Source: Planctomycetaceae bacterium
Lineage (GTDB): Bacteria > Planctomycetota > Planctomycetia > Planctomycetales > Planctomycetaceae
Assembly: GCA_020426425.1 (NCBI GenBank)
Contig: JAGQQB010000229.1
Coordinates: 1 to 6,100, forward strand
DNA: 6,100 nt
Direction: 5' to 3'
In this document: one piece after another, positions 1 through 5,985 of the stretch
How positions within the stretch are numbered: position 1 is the first letter of the stretch
Layout of the letters: the number at the start of each line of letters is the position of its first letter
Position numbers and translations under genes: made by a program
Notes under the pieces: generated by a model
Database searches by the model: none
What the model was told of the DNA's origin: nothing
Seen by the model: only the letters and a program-made list of their open reading frames with translations

Positions 1-47
1 TAACAGTACCAAAAACTGTGGTGCTACCGTTACACTACCGGGTAAAC

Positions 48-66
48 CTGTGTCCAATGGACACAG
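48..66. repeat. Perfect 9-bp palindrome with one central base
   Basis: The arms CTGTGTCCA (48-56) and TGGACACAG (58-66) are exact reverse complements around a single A at 57. As RNA it folds into an 8-bp stem with a 3-base loop. As DNA it is a symmetric site of the size bound by dimeric regulators. No U-run follows on the plus strand; on the minus strand the sequence after it begins GTTTACC, so a canonical terminator is not supported in either direction. Its role is unknown: an operator or a hairpin ending an upstream transcript are the two readings. Confidence 0.6.
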
Positions 67-72
67 CGAGCC

Positions 73-95
73 GGCGCGAGGTTCAGCCTCTCGCC
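73..95. other. GC-rich hairpin next to the palindrome
   Basis: GGCGCGAGG (73-81) pairs with CCTCTCGCC (87-95) around the 5-base loop TTCAG, giving eight Watson-Crick pairs with one C/T mismatch. It starts 6 bases after the 48-66 palindrome, so the two make a tandem stem-loop block. There is no U-tract, so a factor-independent terminator is not established. It may protect or end a transcript arriving from the left, or belong to a structured leader. Confidence 0.45.
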
Positions 96-242
96 AGCGA
101 CTGCGAAGTCTAGCAAGTCTCGGTGAGGGAACAAGCCCGGCTGCGCAGAGGTCGTTGGTCTGATGGCAGGGAACCGGGAGCGGTTGAGATGGGAACGGTT
201 TCTCCGATTCTGGGATGCACTCCCTATTTCCTGGCCCGGATG

Positions 243-251
243 TGTTATGCT
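243..251 (+). promoter_or_regulatory. Possible extended -10 promoter element
   Basis: TGTTATGCT contains a TG dinucleotide one base upstream of TATGCT (246-251), which matches TATAAT at four of six positions. It lies about 51 bases before the chosen ATG at 303. No good -35 hexamer is found at 16-18 bases upstream. This is a weak sequence-only call. Confidence 0.25.
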
Positions 252-291
252 GCGGCAACTCAATCGCAAGAAACGATTTCTCACCCCCATT

Positions 292-295
292 GGAG
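292..295 (+). promoter_or_regulatory. Shine-Dalgarno site fixing the start at 303
   Basis: GGAG sits 7 bases before the ATG at 303. Together with the signal peptide that starts exactly there, it decides for 303 over the ATG at 123, which would add 60 atypical residues. Confidence 0.7.
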
Positions 296-302
296 TCCTT
301 CG

Positions 303-1217
303 ATGCGCATCTTCTTGTTCACGCTCAGCTGCTTGTTGGCTCCGTTGGCCGCACATGCGGAAGTGGTTGGTGGTGCTGGGGATCAGCTGGTTGTCACCGC
401 CGCTCAGTTGGCGGATTGGCTCAACGATCTGCAGTCGGACGATTTCGTGAAGCGGCAGGCGGCGTCGGCGTCGCTGGAGAAGGCGGGAGTGCCAGCAATT
501 GAAGGTCTGCAGGCGGTCGCAGAAGCGGGCAATGTCGATGCCGCGACCCGGGCGATCAAAGTGCTTGCCCGTATGGCGAACGATCAACAGGAGGCAGTGG
601 CGACTGCCGCGAAAGAGTCGTTGAAGGCGTTGTCCGCGTCCCAGCAGCCGGTGATTGCCCAGCAGGCCAAGCAGGCGCTCAGTCAACAGGAGGCGCCTGG
701 CGGACTGCCGCAGTTTCCCGTGATGCCGTTTGGATTACAGGTGCAGGGGAAGCAGGTGCGCGTCCAGGTCGTGAACGGGAAACGGGAGATTTTCGTCAAC
801 GAAGGGGATCGCGAAGTCCACTTTTCCGATGGCGATGGCAAGGCGATTCGGGTGGAAGTGACCAAGACCGTGAATGGCAAGAAGCAGACAGAGAAGTTCG
901 AGGTCAAGGATGAAGCGGAACTCAAGCAGAAGCATCCTGATCTGGCCAAACTGTACGCCCAGCATGCCAACGTCGCTCAGATCAACGTGGTGATGAATGG
1001 GCTTCAGATTGTGCCTGGACAAGGCTTAAAACTGGGTGGGGGGAATGCCAAAGGAGCTAGCGAAGACATCGAACGGGCGCTCGACAAGCTCAAGCAATTG
1101 AGTGAACGACTGGAACAACTGAAGGCGGAATCGACCGAGGAAGACCGCAAGGCGTTGCAGGACGAGATTGCGGCCATTCGCAAGGAACTCTTCGCGGCAC
1201 AGGCAAAGCTGGAGTAG
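303..1217 (+). CDS. Secreted HEAT-like repeat protein with C-terminal coiled coil
   Basis: The predicted product has 304 residues. Residues 1-19 form a Sec signal peptide (positive start, hydrophobic core, AHA just before the predicted cleavage at 19/20), so the protein is exported. Residues 34-128 are Ala/Leu-rich paired helices resembling about two to three HEAT-like repeats. Residues 140-235 are beta-rich and include several V-x-V strands, a short Gly/Asp turn, and the motif KHPDLAKLYAQH at 210-221. Residues 252-304 are a charged heptad-like coiled coil rich in Glu, Lys and Leu. There are no catalytic motifs and no clear membrane anchor after the signal peptide. HEAT folds generally serve as protein-protein scaffolds, so a periplasmic binding or structural role is likely, but this is inference. 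The start at 303 is chosen from the Shine-Dalgarno site and the signal peptide. The downstream decarboxylase lies 93 bases away with no strong terminator between, so co-transcription is possible, though no functional link is apparent. Confidence 0.85.
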   Translation: MRIFLFTLSCLLAPLAAHAEVVGGAGDQLVVTAAQLADWLNDLQSDDFVKRQAASASLEKAGVPAIEGLQAVAEAGNVDAATRAIKVLARMANDQQEAVATAAKESLKALSASQQPVIAQQAKQALSQQEAPGGLPQFPVMPFGLQVQGKQVRVQVVNGKREIFVNEGDREVHFSDGDGKAIRVEVTKTVNGKKQTEKFEVKDEAELKQKHPDLAKLYAQHANVAQINVVMNGLQIVPGQGLKLGGGNAKGASEDIERALDKLKQLSERLEQLKAESTEEDRKALQDEIAAIRKELFAAQAKLE

Positions 1218-1245
1218 TTGCCATCGGACGGCGATCTGGTAGTTT
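1218..1245 (+). promoter_or_regulatory. Weak candidate promoter for the decarboxylase
   Basis: TTGCCA (1218-1223) matches the -35 consensus at five of six positions. TAGTTT (1240-1245), 16 bases later, keeps the most conserved -10 positions T1, A2 and T6. Initiation here would leave a leader of about 58 bases. Chance occurrence cannot be excluded, and read-through from the upstream gene is the alternative. Confidence 0.22.
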
Positions 1246-1309
1246 TCCGTGTTCGTGCGGAGGTGCCGTTGCTCGGTCACTCCCAGACCCTGAAGTCGTC
1301 TGAATCACA

Positions 1310-2812
1310 GTGACCCAGTTCATGTCGTCCGCTGCCCGTGATCGTGTTGCCATTCTGTATGACCCAGCGTTGGTCCAGGAGTTGGGCCAACGCATGGTGC
1401 GTCTCTTCAGTCAGCATCTGGCGCAGATTGAAGCGGGGGAAGGGCCAGTGCTGAATTGGCGGGATCCGCTGGAGAACATCGCCGCCGCGCGCAAGACGCT
1501 GCTGACGCCAGCCACAAATGAGCGACTTGCCGAGCGATTCGAGGAGATGATTCAGCTCGCGCTGACGCGCGGGCACAATCTGCACCATCCCCGCTACATC
1601 GGGCATCAGGTGCCTGCTCCGGTGCCGATTGCCGGCCTGTTCGATGCGCTGGTCAGTTGCACGAATCAGGTGCTGGCCATCTACGAAATGGGGCCATGGG
1701 CGACGGCGGTCGAGCGGGCCTTGATCGAATTGTGGGGAGAGCAGATTGGACTCGTGCCGGGGACGTTCGCTGGATTGGTCACGCACGGAGGATCGTTGGC
1801 AAATCTTACCGCACTGCTGACAGCGCGGAACGCGGTTTGTCCGCAGAGTTGGTCGCGCGGATTGCAAGTGGAAACGCGGCGCATGGTGATGTTGGTGCAG
1901 GGTGACGTGCATTACAGCATCGCCCGGTCAGCGGGGATTCTGGGGCTGGGGACCGAGCAGGTTATTCGGGTGCCGCTCGATGAACGACGGCGGATGGATG
2001 CCGCTGCGTTGCGGAATCTGGTGGATGAACATCGCGCGGCGGGCGAGCACGTGCTGGCCGTCGTCGCCTGTGCCTGTGCAACTCCGGTCGGCGCATTCGA
2101 TCCGTTGGATGAAATCGCCGATGTGTGTGAGGAGTTGGGCGTTTGGTTGCATGTCGACGCAGCACACGGCGGAGCGGTCGCATTCAGCGAGAAGTATCGG
2201 CATTTGATTCGCGGGCTGGAGCGAGCGGACAGTTTCATTTGCGATGCCCACAAGACGCTGTTTGTTCCGGCACTGTGCGCGTTTGTCTTCTATCGGGACA
2301 AGCGGCATCGGTTCACCGCGTTTCAGCAGGAGGCTCCGTATCTGTTCGATCCCTCTGCCCCAGGTATGGCCGAGTACGATGGCGGGATGCTGACGGTCGA
2401 ATGCACCAAACGGGCGGCGGCGTATGGCCTGTGGGGATTGACTGCGCTGTGCGGCAAGGAACTGTTTGGCGATTTGATCGATCTGACGTTCGATCTCGCC
2501 GCATGGCTATACGAGGCGTTACGCGAGGCGCCGGATTTTGTTCCCCTGTACGAACCAATGTGTAACATCGTCGTGTTTCGTCACGTTCCGGAGTTTATGG
2601 CGGAGCGGTCAGCGGAACAGATCGGCGAGTTCAATCGTCGGATTCGTCGGTGCCTGATCGAGTCGGGCGAGTTCTACATTGTGCAGACGAACTGCGATGG
2701 CACCGGGGCGATTCGCGTCTGTGTGATGAACCCGTTGACGCAGGAAGAACACGTGCTGCAACTACTGGAGGCGATTCGCCGCGTTGGTCGGGAACTCCAT
2801 GCGGCCGATTGA
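1310..2812 (+). CDS. Group II PLP-dependent amino acid decarboxylase
   Basis: This is a cytoplasmic fold-type I PLP enzyme of the pyridoxal-dependent decarboxylase family (aromatic amino acid, glutamate, cysteine-sulfinate and diaminobutyrate decarboxylases), expected to remove CO2 from an amino acid to give an amine. Numbering from 1310, the 500 residues show THGGSLANL at 158-166 (PLP phosphate region), His201 in DVHYS (PLP-stacking histidine), HVDAAHGG at 281-288 with Asp283 for the pyridine nitrogen, and Lys315 in DAHK as the Schiff-base lysine. Tyr344 lies 29 residues after the lysine, the same spacing as Lys303 to Tyr332 in human DOPA decarboxylase; that tyrosine marks true decarboxylases as against aldehyde synthases. 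Asp283 to Lys315 is 32 residues, again as in DOPA decarboxylase. Length is normal and no break is seen. The start is uncertain: GTG at 1310 gives the longest reading and ATG at 1322 (four codons later) is equally good; neither has a clear Shine-Dalgarno site. Substrate cannot be assigned, and no transporter or antiporter is adjacent. Confidence 0.93.
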   Translation: MTQFMSSAARDRVAILYDPALVQELGQRMVRLFSQHLAQIEAGEGPVLNWRDPLENIAAARKTLLTPATNERLAERFEEMIQLALTRGHNLHHPRYIGHQVPAPVPIAGLFDALVSCTNQVLAIYEMGPWATAVERALIELWGEQIGLVPGTFAGLVTHGGSLANLTALLTARNAVCPQSWSRGLQVETRRMVMLVQGDVHYSIARSAGILGLGTEQVIRVPLDERRRMDAAALRNLVDEHRAAGEHVLAVVACACATPVGAFDPLDEIADVCEELGVWLHVDAAHGGAVAFSEKYRHLIRGLERADSFICDAHKTLFVPALCAFVFYRDKRHRFTAFQQEAPYLFDPSAPGMAEYDGGMLTVECTKRAAAYGLWGLTALCGKELFGDLIDLTFDLAAWLYEALREAPDFVPLYEPMCNIVVFRHVPEFMAERSAEQIGEFNRRIRRCLIESGEFYIVQTNCDGTGAIRVCVMNPLTQEEHVLQLLEAIRRVGRELHAAD

Positions 2813-2834
2813 GTGTTCCGATGCGATCGTCTCG

Positions 2835-2851
2835 CTGCGTCGTCAACGCGG
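2835..2851. terminator. Possible shared hairpin between convergent genes
   Basis: CTGCGT (2835-2840) pairs with ACGCGG (2846-2851) around loop CGTCA, giving six pairs including one T/G. It fills the end of the 39-bp gap between two convergent stop codons and abuts the minus-strand stop at 2852-2854. It could serve both directions, but neither side has a U-tract, so it is only a candidate. Confidence 0.25.
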
Positions 2852-4858
2852 TTAGAGCCAGAAGTACCGCAGTACGAACTCAACGACATCGCCAAACAGC
2901 ACGTAGAACAGGCTGTTCTTCCCGCAGTTGATTTTGGCGGTCACGTCGGCGCCGATGTTGCGTGCGGGCAGATCGTCGACATTGATGTCGGCAAAGACTT
3001 CGACAATCGTGCCTTCTTCCTGGGACTGATTCGATCGGTTGGCGATCTTGTTCAGCTCTCCCTGGTAGCTTGTTTCCACTGCCGTTGCGAGTACGTATTC
3101 AACGGGCAGCGTAGGTGCCGGGGCGGCACTGAGAGCGCGCTGGACATGGCCCATGCGGTATTCCGGAATCTCGAGTTCCAATCGCCAAGGCCCCGTGTCA
3201 TCCATGATTTCGAGCAGTCGCTCACCGCGGCGCACCGGTCGATTGAGCAGCAGTTGCTCCACTTGAAATGTCGCGACCACTCCAGTTGCCGGTGAACGGA
3301 CGAGAAGTTTTTCCCGGCGCGCGAGTAGCTTCTGTTGACGGTCATTCGCACCCACGACCGAGACCTGTGCGCGGGCCTGTTCGGCGGCGGCACGGACTTC
3401 GTCTTCGCGGTCACCACGTCGCTGCGCATCTTTGATGCGGACGGTGAGGGCTTCGATTTCGCGGGCAAGTGTGTCGAGCTCATTGCCGACTTCGATCAGT
3501 TCTGCATCGAGGTCGTCGTTCTGGAGTTGAACGAGTTTGTCGCCCGGCTGGACCGGCTGGCCGCTGGTGACGAAGACCTGTTGGACATCGCCATCCCAAG
3601 GGGCGAAGACCTCATGCTGGATCGTTGGCATCGCCTGCCCTTTGGCTTCGACGCGGTAATCCCACGGGATGTATGCGAGGCCAAAGCCGACGCCGATGAG
3701 TGCGGCGACGACGGCGAGTGCGGTCCACAGGCGGCGTCCTTTGAACCAGCTGAAGGTGCGACCGAGTCCCCGCCACAGCGGCAGGAGGAAGATCGACTCA
3801 TACCGCTGCGCGTTGTGAATCGCAGTCTCCACGTGCTCGGTCAGCAGTTCCGTGCGTTCAATGACATGCGGTTTGGGTCGCGCTTCAGTCGCCTGCTCGA
3901 CCACAAGGCACCCGAGGACTTTGCGCGGCTTCTCCTTGCGGCGAGCACTCGTCTCCGGCTCATCAACGATGAGTGGCACTGGTTGCCGCAGCGGCAGCAG
4001 CATGACCATGCGCGTGCGGCTGGCGGAGAGATAATCGGCGAGTGGTTGCTCAAGTTGCGGGGCGAGGTCTTCAACCGTTCCGCGATAAGTAACCGGCTGG
4101 CCCCCTTTCATCACGGCGCGGCACAGGCGTGACATGGAACGGACCAGCACCGCCCGTTGGGCGACATCTTCCTGTCCGCTCACGCCAAACACCTTGGCGC
4201 GACCGCCATGCCACAGGGCGATGCTCATCCGGTCGCAGCCGACGAGTTTGCGACCATCGTTCACCGCGACCGCGACGGTTTCCTTCACATGCAGCGAGCG
4301 CTGCAGTCGCAGCAGAAACTCGTCGAAGTTTTCCCAGAAGGAGCCATCATCGGGTGGGGTTTCCGGGCGGGCGCCTTCCTGTTGAAACTGCTGGATGTAG
4401 CTGACCAGCATTTCGACCACTTCCCTCAGGTGGGTCAAATGCTCGGAGTTCGGCTTCTGCAATGCAACGAGTTCGACGACGCGCACTGGTGGTTGATTGC
4501 CGGGGACCGGAGCCATGATGGCCGTGTGCTGACGCAGGCCGGCCTCGGGGACGCTGCGGTCGGTCTCGACGTGCGTCTTCTTCTGGTTGATGCAGTCTCG
4601 CAGCAACGAAACGTGATCAGGGTCGAGCGTGAAGACCCCATCGGCTGCGATCTTGCTGAGACCTTCGGCGGTGAGGATTTCTGCATCGACCGGGGAATAC
4701 AGTTCGAACACTGCTCCAGCGGCGAGCCCTTCAATTTCGATGGCATGCCGCAGTATGTCGAGCGCGAACATCGGCAAGCCGGTTGCCGTGTCCAGCGCGC
4801 GATCGCAGCGCGAGCGGAGTCGATCCAGGCGATCATGCCATTGAGCAGAGACAGACAT
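2852..4858 (-). CDS. GAF-domain membrane protein with periplasmic HlyD-type adaptor
   Basis: The 668-residue product is a fusion. Residues 1-377 lack a signal peptide and should be cytoplasmic. Residues about 180-350 look like a GAF domain (GCDRMSIALW at 207-216, then an LPL strand and GCLVVEQ near 316-322), and residues about 20-155 resemble a second, divergent GAF. A single transmembrane helix spans about 378-397. The periplasmic part has a first lipoyl/barrel-sandwich half at 415-448 (SGQPVQPGDKLVQL), a short charged helical hairpin at about 450-515, the second half at 519-552 (RSPATGVV), and a beta-barrel to about 645. The end is unusual: residues 649-668 are strongly hydrophobic and aromatic, finishing in RYFWL. 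GAF domains bind small ligands or mediate signalling; HlyD-type adaptors bridge inner-membrane machines to the periplasm. Coupling cytosolic sensing to an envelope complex is the inferred role. The start is firm: a stop codon lies two codons upstream in frame, and a GGAGG-like site precedes it. No pump gene is adjacent; a second adaptor is divergently encoded. Confidence 0.9.
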   Translation of the reverse strand: MSVSAQWHDRLDRLRSRCDRALDTATGLPMFALDILRHAIEIEGLAAGAVFELYSPVDAEILTAEGLSKIAADGVFTLDPDHVSLLRDCINQKKTHVETDRSVPEAGLRQHTAIMAPVPGNQPPVRVVELVALQKPNSEHLTHLREVVEMLVSYIQQFQQEGARPETPPDDGSFWENFDEFLLRLQRSLHVKETVAVAVNDGRKLVGCDRMSIALWHGGRAKVFGVSGQEDVAQRAVLVRSMSRLCRAVMKGGQPVTYRGTVEDLAPQLEQPLADYLSASRTRMVMLLPLRQPVPLIVDEPETSARRKEKPRKVLGCLVVEQATEARPKPHVIERTELLTEHVETAIHNAQRYESIFLLPLWRGLGRTFSWFKGRRLWTALAVVAALIGVGFGLAYIPWDYRVEAKGQAMPTIQHEVFAPWDGDVQQVFVTSGQPVQPGDKLVQLQNDDLDAELIEVGNELDTLAREIEALTVRIKDAQRRGDREDEVRAAAEQARAQVSVVGANDRQQKLLARREKLLVRSPATGVVATFQVEQLLLNRPVRRGERLLEIMDDTGPWRLELEIPEYRMGHVQRALSAAPAPTLPVEYVLATAVETSYQGELNKIANRSNQSQEEGTIVEVFADINVDDLPARNIGADVTAKINCGKNSLFYVLFGDVVEFVLRYFWL

Positions 4859-4869
4859 GTGTCAGTCAG

Positions 4870-4877
4870 CCCTCCCT
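4870..4877 (-). promoter_or_regulatory. Shine-Dalgarno site for the GAF-HlyD gene
   Basis: On the minus strand this reads AGGGAGGG, containing a full GGAGG about 12 bases before the ATG at 4858. Spacing is slightly long. It is the strongest ribosome-binding site in the window and supports the ATG at 4858, where an in-frame TGA closes off any earlier start. Confidence 0.65.
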
Positions 4878-4934
4878 GAGCCACTGTTCCTTGTCACTGA
4901 GATGAGTGAAATCCCAAAGTCGATCTTGTCAGAA

Positions 4935-4960
4935 TGCGGAGAATAGTCCACTGTGCGGAG
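4935..4960. repeat. TGCGGAG direct repeat pair, 19-bp period
   Basis: TGCGGAG occurs at 4935-4941 and 4954-4960, about two helical turns apart, inside the divergent promoter region and overlapping the candidate minus-strand -10. This placement suits a regulator site, but two 7-mers in 225 bases could be chance. Confidence 0.35.
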
Positions 4961-5083
4961 TCTGGATAGACCGAGACACAGTAAGGGCGGCGATGGTCGG
5001 TGCCCAGATGACCGGTCGAGGCTGACCAGTTGCGAACGGGAAAATCTCGCTGAGGCGGGCGAGCCCTTCCGCGCACGAACCAT

Positions 5084-5983
5084 ATGCGAGTCATGATGCC
5101 ATCCCTGGGGAAATCTCTGTTGCCATTGCTGATGGTGTTTGCCGGATGCGGTGGGCTGCTGCTTGCTCAAGAGCCGATCGGTGGCAGTCGACGGATTACC
5201 GCCACGGACTGTCTCACGCAGTTTGTGGATAAACTGATCTACTCGAGCGAGCGGGTCGGTGTGCTGACCATCGTACCGCGTGAAGGAGACTGGATTGAGC
5301 CTGATCAGGTGGTAATTCAACTCAGCGACAAGCCAGCGCGGGCGGCATTGGCGACGGCTCAGGCTCGGGCAGAGAATGTCGGCGACATCCGGGTCTCGGA
5401 AAAAGCGGCGGCTGCGGCCTGGCTCGAACATCAGGCGGCGCTGAATGCGAACGAACAGGCACCGGACCCTCGCAATCCGCCGTTTCCAGAGACGAGTGTT
5501 CTGAGGTTGCGACTGACTGCTGAAGGGGCCGATGCGAGGATCGAACAAGCGAAGGAAGAGAAGCGGGTCAACGAACTCACCGCTGAACAGGCGCGCGAGG
5601 AACTGCTCACCTATCAGGTGCGGTCTCAGATGCAAGGGATCGTGACCCACGTCTACAAGCAGGCGGGGCAGGGGGTCCAAACGGGGGAGCAGGTGCTCGA
5701 AGTGGTCAACATCGACAAGGTCCGGGTCGAAGGGTACGTGACCGTCGATGAATCGTATCTGGTCGAGACCGGCATGCCAGTGGAAGTCCGGTTCACACTC
5801 CCGCAGGCTACGGGGGAATCGGTCGTCATCAAGCAGACGTCCACGCTCGGTTTCGTCGACGTGACTGTCGCTCCGATAGCCAAGCGGGTTCGCGTGTGGG
5901 CAGAGATCCCCAACATCAACGGCCGCCTCAAGGCGGGAGCGAAGGCGGAAATGGAGATCACTGTGCCGGCGGAGTCGAACTGA
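5084..5983 (+). CDS. Exported HlyD/RND-type periplasmic adaptor subunit
   Basis: The 299-residue product belongs to the membrane-fusion (HlyD/AcrA-like) adaptor superfamily. An N-terminal export signal with a hydrophobic core (residues 11-27) contains FAGC ending at Cys22, an imperfect lipobox, so it may be a lipoprotein; cleavage near residue 28 as a soluble protein is the alternative. Residues 58-90 form the first lipoyl/barrel-sandwich half (REGDWIEPDQVVIQL at 66-80). Residues 88-176 are an Ala/Glu-rich helical hairpin broken at 126-138 by a Pro-rich turn (APDPRNPPFPETS). Residues 177-208 are the second lipoyl half (MQGIVTHVYKQAGQGVQTGE at 183-202). Residues 212-295 form the beta-barrel and membrane-proximal part. 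The protein is short for the superfamily. The start is uncertain among ATGs at 5084, 5093 and 5096, none with a clear Shine-Dalgarno site. It is divergent from the GAF-HlyD gene and probably part of the same envelope complex. No RND permease is adjacent in the window. Confidence 0.9.
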   Translation: MRVMMPSLGKSLLPLLMVFAGCGGLLLAQEPIGGSRRITATDCLTQFVDKLIYSSERVGVLTIVPREGDWIEPDQVVIQLSDKPARAALATAQARAENVGDIRVSEKAAAAAWLEHQAALNANEQAPDPRNPPFPETSVLRLRLTAEGADARIEQAKEEKRVNELTAEQAREELLTYQVRSQMQGIVTHVYKQAGQGVQTGEQVLEVVNIDKVRVEGYVTVDESYLVETGMPVEVRFTLPQATGESVVIKQTSTLGFVDVTVAPIAKRVRVWAEIPNINGRLKAGAKAEMEITVPAESN

Positions 5984-5985
5984 GG

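Larger units (their letters stand above)
1..302. other. Non-coding region upstream of the HEAT-like gene
   Basis: No convincing gene is visible on either strand. The reading frame of the downstream gene stays open back to an ATG at 123, but that 60-residue extension is Arg- and Trp-rich, would bury a good signal peptide inside the protein, and is best read as untranslated leader. The region holds two adjacent hairpins (48-66, 73-95), an imperfect 5-bp hairpin at 172-185 with a GGAG loop, three TACC motifs in the first 40 bases, a possible extended -10 promoter element near 243-251, and a Shine-Dalgarno site at 292-295. The first 47 bases are AT-richer than the rest and could be the tail of an upstream intergenic region. 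Confidence 0.6.
4859..5083. promoter_or_regulatory. Divergent intergenic region between the two adaptor genes
   Basis: These 225 bases must hold the promoters for both divergent genes unless transcription arrives from farther away. Visible elements are two TTGTCA boxes (4891-4896 and 4926-4931, 35 bases apart), a minus-strand TATTCT (4945 to 4940) with a poor -35 match TATCCA 17 bases upstream, a plus-strand GAAAAT (5040-5045) without a -35, the 8-bp palindrome GACCGGTC (5010-5017), and a weak hairpin at 5046-5063. None makes a strong sigma-70 promoter, so exact start sites cannot be called. A shared operator controlling both genes is plausible from the geometry. Confidence 0.45.

Noticed and set aside
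106..120. AAGTCT direct repeat with a 9-base period
   Set aside because: Only two short copies, with no further array and no palindrome, so no function can be supported.
169..196. Two GGGAAC boxes 22 bases apart, suggestive of ECF sigma -35 elements
   Set aside because: No matching -10 element lies at the expected 16-17 bases after either box, and the motif is short enough to occur by chance.
123..302. N-terminal extension of the HEAT-like protein from the ATG at 123
   Set aside because: The 60 extra residues are unlike a leader, and a Shine-Dalgarno site plus a clean signal peptide begin at 303.
30..686. 218-residue minus-strand open frame over the start of the HEAT-like gene
   Set aside because: The composition (very high Arg, Leu, His) is typical of an antisense shadow, and it overlaps a well-supported signal peptide gene.
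1218..1309. Terminator after the HEAT-like gene
   Set aside because: Only 4-bp stems are found and no U-run follows them.
1277..1912. 211-residue minus-strand open frame opposite the decarboxylase
   Set aside because: It is codon-aligned antisense to the decarboxylase and its product is Arg/His/Gln-rich without a domain. The plus-strand gene is certain.
2813..4879. Three long plus-strand open frames (2813-3295, 3335-4132, 4157-4879) lying opposite the GAF-HlyD gene
   Set aside because: All three share one frame that is codon-aligned with the minus-strand gene, so they reflect its codon use. The minus-strand product has recognisable GAF, membrane and HlyD parts, and the plus-strand products have none.
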